Shown: positions 33,890-38,819 of the stretch, in pieces
Layout of the letters: every line of letters begins with the position of its first letter
How positions within the stretch are numbered: position 1 is the stretch's first letter
Assembly (NCBI GenBank): GCA_003332035.1
Contig: QOQI01000008.1
Coordinates: 1 to 38,819, forward strand
Direction: 5' to 3'
DNA: 38,819 bases
Source: Paracoccaceae bacterium
GTDB lineage: Bacteria; Pseudomonadota; Alphaproteobacteria; Rhodobacterales; Rhodobacteraceae
Translations under genes and position numbers: made by a program
The notes under the pieces: model-generated
What the model saw: the letters and a program-made list of their open reading frames with translations, nothing else
The model's database searches: none
What the model was told of the DNA's origin: nothing

Positions 33890-33941
33890 CCCAATTTTCC
33901 CCTGAAATCTACAAGGGGTTTTGCCCAATTGGGCGGTTATA
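33890..33941 (-). promoter_or_regulatory. acpP promoter edge, palindrome and leader hairpins
   Basis: On the minus strand a -10 candidate TATAAC (33936-33941) follows TTGGCT (33958-33963) by 16 bases. The perfect palindrome GCCCAATTGGGC (33923-33934) would sit on the transcription start. The leader then holds a five-base-pair hairpin, AGGGG (33914-33918) with CCCCT (33899-33903). AATTGGG (minus sense of 33890-33896) could instead pair with the palindrome's CCCAATT, so two mutually exclusive folds are possible. Confidence 0.4.
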
Positions 33942-33964
33942 TTTTATAAAGAGTGTGAGCCAAA

Positions 33965-34012
33965 TTTTCACGAAAACGGCTATACATCAACTTTTCACGA
34001 GCGCTATAACAT
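33965..34012. repeat. Imperfect direct repeat upstream of acpP
   Basis: Two copies of TTTTCACGA followed by a GCTATA-containing tail (33965-33987 and 33992-34012) lie 27 bases apart, upstream of the acpP promoter candidate. The 12 bases AACTTTTCACGA of the second copy also occur at 24982-24993 between pgk and the aldolase gene. The spacing of about 2.6 helical turns puts the copies nearly on opposite faces, so cooperative binding is not assured. Confidence 0.4.
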
Positions 34013-34094
34013 AAGAATTTAAATTAGCAAATGTTTTGCAATAAAAAGAATACAAAATTTAATATTGTTTTAATAATACTTAATTTCTAAACCT

Positions 34095-34832
34095 TTAGAT
34101 CATTGCCATTCCACCGTTGATATGAAGGGTTGCTCCAGTCAAGTAGCTTGCCTCAGAACTTGCCAAATATAATGCTGCAGACGCTATTTCGGTTGCAGTG
34201 CCCATTCTTCCCACAGGAACCTGTGTCAAAATATTGGTTTTTTGATCTTCATTTAATTTATCCGTCATGGGCGTTTCAATAAATCCGGGTGCAATAATGT
34301 TAACTGTTATACCCCGGCTCGCCACCTCGTAAGCTAATGATTTAGACATTCCCACCATTCCAGCCTTTGACGCTGCATAGTTAGCTTGACCCGGGTTACC
34401 TGTAGCCCCAACAACCGAACTGATGTTAATAATTCGACCCCAACGATTTTTCATCATACCACGTATTGCGCCTTTACAGAGCTTCATTGTTGCCGTTAAA
34501 TTTATATTCAACACGTCCAGCCACTCTTCATCTGACATCCGCATAAATAAATTATCGCGTGTAATTCCAGCATTATTTATTAAAATATCTATCCCACCCA
34601 TCTTTTCAGAAGCAGCTTTCAAAAGGTCTGCGATAGCCAATGGATCATTCAAATTGCATGTAAAAATATGAGTTCGATCGCCCAATGTCTCCGCTAAAGC
34701 TTTTAAGCTTTCTAGGCGGGTACCGCTAATTGCTATTTCGGCACCAGCTTCATTAAGGGTTTTTGCTATTTCTCCACCTATACCACCTGTCGCACCAGTT
34801 ATTAAGGCTTTTTTTCCTTTAAGATCAAACAT
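34095..34832 (-). CDS. fabG: 3-oxoacyl-ACP reductase
   Basis: NADPH-dependent short-chain dehydrogenase for the first reduction of each elongation cycle. The 245-residue protein has the cofactor motif TGATGGIGGEIA (12-23 region), NNAGITRDNLF, the catalytic Ser in INISSVVGATGNPGQ, the Tyr-x3-Lys in NYAASKAGMVG, and the family ending ASYLTGATLHINGGMAMI. It follows fabD by 18 bases. 234 bases separate it from acpP. Confidence 0.97.
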   Translation of the reverse strand: MFDLKGKKALITGATGGIGGEIAKTLNEAGAEIAISGTRLESLKALAETLGDRTHIFTCNLNDPLAIADLLKAASEKMGGIDILINNAGITRDNLFMRMSDEEWLDVLNINLTATMKLCKGAIRGMMKNRWGRIINISSVVGATGNPGQANYAASKAGMVGMSKSLAYEVASRGITVNIIAPGFIETPMTDKLNEDQKTNILTQVPVGRMGTATEIASAALYLASSEASYLTGATLHINGGMAMI

Positions 34833-34850
34833 TAATTGATACCTTTTAAT

Positions 34851-35780
34851 TTAAAATTCTAATGTTTCAATTTCCTCAGGTGAGGAAATATTTTTGAGAT
34901 TTATATTTTTATCGATCCTTCTTATCATTCCATTCAAGGCTTTACCTGATCCAACTTCCCAAATTTCATTCACATTATTTTTAGCCATCCACATTATAGA
35001 TTCACGCCATCTAACTGACCCAGTAACCTGGCTAACTAATAATTTTTTTATCTCACTGGGGTCGGAAATAGCTTGAGCACTTACATTCGACACAATTGGA
35101 ACAATTGGCTGCTCAACTTTAATAGTTTCTAATTCAATCTTCATCTGCTCCGCAGCAGGAGCCATCAATTCACAATGAAATGGAGCACTTACAGGCAGCA
35201 TAACAGCTCTTTTAGCTCCACTATTTTTAGCAAGCACAATGGCTAACTCTACGGCAGTTTTTTCTCCAGATATAACAACTTGTGAAGGATCATTATCATT
35301 TGCAGCTTGGCAAATGCCCGTAGCTTGAACTTCACTGGCCAAAGACTGAACTGTCGCAAAGTCTAATCCCAATATAGCGGCCATAGCCCCAAGGCCAACG
35401 GGAACGGCTTCCTGCATAGCAAGCCCTCTAGCTCTTAGTAGTCTTGCTGCATCCGATACAGAAATAGCTTTACTCATAGCTAGTGCAGAATACTCACCTA
35501 AAGAATGCCCCGCTAGGTACGCACAGCTATCGACTTCAAAACCTTTGCTTTCTAATCCTCTCAATGCCGCTAAGCTCATTGCCATTAATGCTGGCTGAGC
35601 ATTTTGGGTAAGAGTCAATTCTTCAATGTCTCCCTCCCAAATTAAAGAAGATAACTTTTCGCCTAATGCATCATCAACTTCTTCAAAAATGGCTTTGGAT
35701 TTTGGATATTCTATTGCTAGGGATTTACCCATTCCTATACTCTGAGCACCTTGTCCTGGGCATACTAAAGCTCTAACCAC
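34851..35780 (-). CDS. fabD: Malonyl-CoA:ACP transacylase
   Basis: Loads malonyl groups onto acyl carrier protein. The 309-residue protein has CPGQGAQSIGMG (about 8-19), the nucleophile Ser93 in GHSLGEYSAL, the conserved Arg in LLRARGLAMQ, and the catalytic His in SAPFHCELMAP (near residue 200). It lies 18 bases before fabG, and 63 bases after the amidase gene on the same strand. Standard fabD-fabG-acpP-fabF order. Confidence 0.97.
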   Translation of the reverse strand: MVRALVCPGQGAQSIGMGKSLAIEYPKSKAIFEEVDDALGEKLSSLIWEGDIEELTLTQNAQPALMAMSLAALRGLESKGFEVDSCAYLAGHSLGEYSALAMSKAISVSDAARLLRARGLAMQEAVPVGLGAMAAILGLDFATVQSLASEVQATGICQAANDNDPSQVVISGEKTAVELAIVLAKNSGAKRAVMLPVSAPFHCELMAPAAEQMKIELETIKVEQPIVPIVSNVSAQAISDPSEIKKLLVSQVTGSVRWRESIMWMAKNNVNEIWEVGSGKALNGMIRRIDKNINLKNISSPEEIETLEF

Positions 35781-35843
35781 CGATAACTCCTTGTGTTTGA
35801 GTTGCAGATATCTGTCTTAGAAGTTTCTTGCAATCCTTTTAGT

Positions 35844-37211
35844 TTATAAAAAAGGCGGATATTTTTCTGAAAAGCCTGTAATTCTATGCCAACTCTCAGC
35901 AATATTTAGAAGGTTGTTATCAGAAAACTGTTTGCCGATTAATTGAATTCCAAATGGTAATTTATTTTTGCAAAAACCAGCTGGAAGATTAATTGCTGGA
36001 AGTCCTATCAAGCTTGCGGGAACTACCACTTGCATCCATCTATGATAAGTATCCATTGGATAATTAGAAATGAATTCTGGGTATTCTTTTTTTATACTGA
36101 ATGGCTGCACCTGTGTTGAGGGTAAAACGGCAGCATCATATTGGCCAAGCACACAGGCCATTTTTTTGAACCATTCGCTTCGTGTCTTAGATGCTTGTAC
36201 TATTTCATCACTTTTGAGTGATAGCCCTCGCGTTATTTCCCATATCAGTGGTTTCTTCATCAACTTACGTTTTTCCGGATCATTAAATTCCTTAAAAAGA
36301 GAGTTCGAGATAGACCATGATCGCAAAGTAATCCATGCCTCCCAAACTTTTTCCATGGACATAGGCAAATCTATAACTTCAACAGAAGCGCCTAATTCTT
36401 CAAATTTTTTTAACGATTTCTCAGTTAAATCTCTTATTCCTTCTTCAAATGGAAGATCCCAGCGCATAAAAGATACTATTCTTTTATTCTGTAAAGAGCG
36501 GTCCTTTAATGAAACATCGACTTCAAAAAAAGGAACTCCGTTTGGTTGGCGTTCATCTTTTCCAGCCATGACCCCTAATAAAGTTGCCAAATCGCGCGGG
36601 TTTTTGGCCATAGGCCCAGTTGTAGACAATTTATGCAAATATAAGTCATCACTAGGTTCACTAGGCACTAAACCCCAGGTAGGTCGCATTCCATAAACGT
36701 TATTCCAAGCCGCGGGGTTTCGAAGAGACCCCATCATATCAGATCCGTCAGCATATTTTACCATATCACAAGCCAGAGCAACCGCTGCCCCTCCGGAGGA
36801 ACCTCCAGCTGACTTGCTCAAGTTGTAGGGATTTTTCGTAACTCCAAATACTGGATTAAAAGTATTACTACCTAATCCAAGCTCTGGCGTATTAGTTTTT
36901 CCGATTACAATAGCGCCGGCCGCGCGCATTCTTGCAACAATCAAGTCATCATGACTAGCTATTTCATTAGCAAAAATTGGCGAACCTTGCGTTGTTCTAA
37001 ACCCTTTTGCATTCGCCAAATCTTTTATCGCAATGATTTCACCATGAAGAGAACCTCGCTCCTCAGCAGCCAATTTTTCTTTATTATATGCGTCGTCCAG
37101 AATTTCATTTTCTCTTCGCATTGATACAATAGCATTTACTTCAGGATTCCATTTACGAATTTGCGCAAGCCTGAATTCAGTTTTTTCTGTTATTGATTGT
37201 TCAACTTTCAA
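35844..37211 (-). CDS. Amidase, amidase-signature family
   Basis: A 455-residue amidase-signature hydrolase. The Ser-cisSer-Lys triad is visible: Lys63 in IIAIKDLANAKG, cis-Ser138 in SAGGSSGGAAVA, and the nucleophile Ser162 in GSDMMGSLRNPA, with the usual 24-residue spacing between the serines. The context MMGS replaces the more common TGGS. It is not GatA: there are no gatB or gatC genes nearby and the C-terminal half differs. The substrate cannot be read from the sequence. It lies between prfB and fabD with gaps of 36 and 63 bases and may simply be co-transcribed with them. Confidence 0.88.
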   Translation of the reverse strand: MKVEQSITEKTEFRLAQIRKWNPEVNAIVSMRRENEILDDAYNKEKLAAEERGSLHGEIIAIKDLANAKGFRTTQGSPIFANEIASHDDLIVARMRAAGAIVIGKTNTPELGLGSNTFNPVFGVTKNPYNLSKSAGGSSGGAAVALACDMVKYADGSDMMGSLRNPAAWNNVYGMRPTWGLVPSEPSDDLYLHKLSTTGPMAKNPRDLATLLGVMAGKDERQPNGVPFFEVDVSLKDRSLQNKRIVSFMRWDLPFEEGIRDLTEKSLKKFEELGASVEVIDLPMSMEKVWEAWITLRSWSISNSLFKEFNDPEKRKLMKKPLIWEITRGLSLKSDEIVQASKTRSEWFKKMACVLGQYDAAVLPSTQVQPFSIKKEYPEFISNYPMDTYHRWMQVVVPASLIGLPAINLPAGFCKNKLPFGIQLIGKQFSDNNLLNIAESWHRITGFSEKYPPFL

Positions 37212-37247
37212 GATTTAGTCTTTATTTAAAATTGAAATACTATTAAT

Positions 37248-38375
37248 TTATTCATTGTCTTTTGCTTCAGCTCTGGACTTACCGGAAACATTCATTGCCA
37301 AAGTTGCAGCCATGAAATCATCCAAATCACCATCTAATACTCCTTTAGTATCAGAGGTTTCGTGCCCAGTTCTAAGGTCTTTTACCATCTGATACGGCTG
37401 TAAGACATAAGATCTTATTTGGTTTCCCCATCCAGCATCACCTTTATTCTCGTGAGCCTCAACAACTGCAGCACTTCTGCGATCCAACTCCAGTTGATAC
37501 AAACGCGATTTCAAAGCTTTCATTGCAATATCTCGATTTTGATGCTGAGATTTTTCTGAGCTTGTCACAACTATTCCTGTAGGGTTATGCGTTATTCTAA
37601 CCGCTGAGTCCGTGGTATTAACATGTTGTCCCCCAGCCCCTGAGGAGCGAAAAGTGTCTACTCGAATATCCGCTGGGTTTACCTCAATATCGATATTATC
37701 ATCTACCACAGGATAAATCCAAATTGAACAAAAGGAAGTATGCCGTTTCGCAGAACTATCAAACGGAGAAATTCTTACGAGCCTATGAACGCCACTTTCC
37801 GATTTCAACCAACCATACGCATTATGGCCACTTACTTTGTAAGTTACAGATTTAATTCCAGCTTCTTCGCCGGGAGTTTCAGATTGTAAATCCACATTAT
37901 AGCCTGATTTTTGAGCCCATCTTAGATACATACGAGCCAACATAGCAGCCCAGTCACAACTTTCTGTACCGCCAGCCCCCGCATGAATTTCTAGAAACGT
38001 ATCGTTTGCATCAGCCTCACCATTCAAAAGCGCTTCTAGTTCTTTGGAAGAAGCATTTTTTGCTAAAAGACTTATAGCAACCTCAGCTTCATTAATAATT
38101 TCGCTATCGTCCTCCTGCTCGCCCAATTCAATCATTTCAATATTATACAGCAAATCATCTTTAATTTGGTTGTGCCCCTCCATCGCATCAACTAATGTTT
38201 GCCGTTCTCTCATCAATCTCTGAGCCTGATCAGGCTTATCCCAAAGGTTGGGATCTTCCACGCGAGCATTAAATTCCTCTAGGCGGCTAGAAGCAGTATC
38301 CCAATCCATTCTTTGACGTAGTAACTCCAGAGTTTTTTCAATAGAAGTAACCAAATTTTCTATATCTGCTCTCAT
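37248..38375 (-). CDS. prfB: Peptide chain release factor 2
   Basis: Recognises UGA and UAA and triggers release of the finished protein. The 375-residue product has the stop-codon tripeptide SPF in VRISPFDSSAKRH and the catalytic GGQ in SSGAGGQHVNTTDSAVR. The start at 38375 gives MRADIENLV, with AAAGAGAA upstream; a longer frame to 38468 would overlap the mrcA end. The reading frame is continuous through the region where E. coli prfB has its programmed UGA frameshift, so that autoregulation is absent here. It lies 43 bases after mrcA on the same strand. Confidence 0.97.
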   Translation of the reverse strand: MRADIENLVTSIEKTLELLRQRMDWDTASSRLEEFNARVEDPNLWDKPDQAQRLMRERQTLVDAMEGHNQIKDDLLYNIEMIELGEQEDDSEIINEAEVAISLLAKNASSKELEALLNGEADANDTFLEIHAGAGGTESCDWAAMLARMYLRWAQKSGYNVDLQSETPGEEAGIKSVTYKVSGHNAYGWLKSESGVHRLVRISPFDSSAKRHTSFCSIWIYPVVDDNIDIEVNPADIRVDTFRSSGAGGQHVNTTDSAVRITHNPTGIVVTSSEKSQHQNRDIAMKALKSRLYQLELDRRSAAVVEAHENKGDAGWGNQIRSYVLQPYQMVKDLRTGHETSDTKGVLDGDLDDFMAATLAMNVSGKSRAEAKDNE

Positions 38376-38418
38376 AATTTTCTCTTTATATTTTTCACTG
38401 CTAATTTTGAATATTTTG

Positions 38419-38819
38419 TCAGTAAAGACCACCAGAAGTAAGAGTTCCAAGGCTTGCTGTACCACCAAAGGTTACAATTTCCCCACTCGAACTTGTGGTA
38501 TGAACAACCTGCTCGTCTTCTTCTGAAAAAAGCTCAATATTACTTCCCATCGCAAAACCTCCGTTGACAGCATCCCCAAATGTTGGTTCTTCGCCGTCGC
38601 GAAAGTATTCAGCAACTACAAAATCGCCTTCGGCTTTTTGATCTAAGCGATCGCCAGTAAGACGATGAAGGTTGATAAATTTGCCGCCTTTCGGTACTTT
38701 AAAATCACCTCCGCCATATTTTTTTATAGCTGAAAGCATAAATTCATTAAATACTGGGCCACATGTACTTCCGCCCCCAGTTCCTCTTCCGAGCGGAGTC
38801 GGTATATCAAAACCTATGT
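38419..38819 (-). CDS. mrcA: Penicillin-binding protein 1A, C-terminal fragment
   Basis: The frame is open to the right edge, so about the last 132 codons are present. The edge end reads GFDIPTPLGRGTGGGSTCGP followed by VFNEFM, the usual end of the transpeptidase domain of class A penicillin-binding proteins, then a family-typical tail of about 100 residues with low sequence complexity (Gly- and Ser-rich at the very end, FGGTASLGTLTSGGLY). The catalytic motifs lie outside the window. mrcA directly before prfB is common in alphaproteobacteria and supports the call. Confidence 0.85.
   Translation of the reverse strand, partial: IGFDIPTPLGRGTGGGSTCGPVFNEFMLSAIKKYGGGDFKVPKGGKFINLHRLTGDRLDQKAEGDFVVAEYFRDGEEPTFGDAVNGGFAMGSNIELFSEEDEQVVHTTSSSGEIVTFGGTASLGTLTSGGLY

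Noticed and set aside
34059..34083. CtrA-like box TTAA-N7-TTAA (34059-34073), with a third TTAA after six more bases, between fabG and acpP
   Set aside because: The stretch is very AT-rich and several such matches are expected by chance in a window of this size and composition; it is about 200 bases from acpP with no supporting promoter.
37248..38375. Programmed frameshift in prfB
   Set aside because: The frame is uninterrupted where E. coli has an in-frame UGA, so no frameshift is needed.
38376..38468. N-terminal extension of prfB into the mrcA end
   Set aside because: The added 31 residues overlap the mrcA tail and the downstream ATG has its own ribosome site and the family start.

Overview
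The window looks like core chromosome of a low-GC marine alphaproteobacterium, most likely in or near Rhodobacterales. The evidence is gene order and family subtype, not a database search. Order clues are yceD-rpmF-plsX-fabH-ihfA-merR; dgt-argS-SPOR-nagZ-scpA-scpB with erpA/xthA divergent; zwf-pgl-pgi; ftsB-pdhA-pdhB-pdhC; and mrcA-prfB. Subtype clues are an E1-beta with its own lipoyl domain, a two-domain dCTP deaminase, a small class I aldolase and a DksA with only one of the four zinc cysteines. Gaps are short, all under 300 bases between neighbouring genes. I see no insertion sequence, integrase, CRISPR array or broken gene, which fits a streamlined pelagic genome.

Layout. 1-3690 (+): end of yceD, rpmF, plsX, fabH, ihfA and a MerR-like regulator. 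3752-3828: tRNA-Pro(GGG). 3877-4944 (+): two-domain dcd. 4937-11371 (-): dgt, argS, SPOR protein, nagZ, scpA, scpB. 11461-12574 (+): erpA and xthA. 12563-14187 (-): dksA and an FAD monooxygenase. 14361-17289 (+): MoxR-type AAA ATPase, 54-residue membrane protein, VWA protein and M48 metallopeptidase. 17295-21033 (-): zwf-pgl-pgi. 21296-22546 (+): tyrS. 22609-23653 (-): two overlapping cyclophilins. 23773-25960 (+): pgk and class I aldolase. 26063-30191 (+): ftsB, then pdhA-pdhB-pdhC. 30195-31004 (-): cysE. 31085-38819 (-): mrcA (partial), prfB, amidase, fabD, fabG, acpP, fabF, mltG.

Two themes run through the window. Fatty acid and phospholipid synthesis sits at both ends (plsX, fabH; fabD, fabG, acpP, fabF). 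Central carbon metabolism sits in the middle (zwf, pgl, pgi, pgk, aldolase, pyruvate dehydrogenase), feeding acetyl-CoA to the first.

No wholly new protein system is evident. The best leads are regulatory DNA. A LacI-type palindrome in front of zwf has a close relative in front of pdhA. A near-identical 12-base palindrome lies in front of both acpP and fabF. Three GANTC methylation sites are packed in 28 bases before ftsB. The MoxR/VWA/M48 group is the least understood protein cassette.
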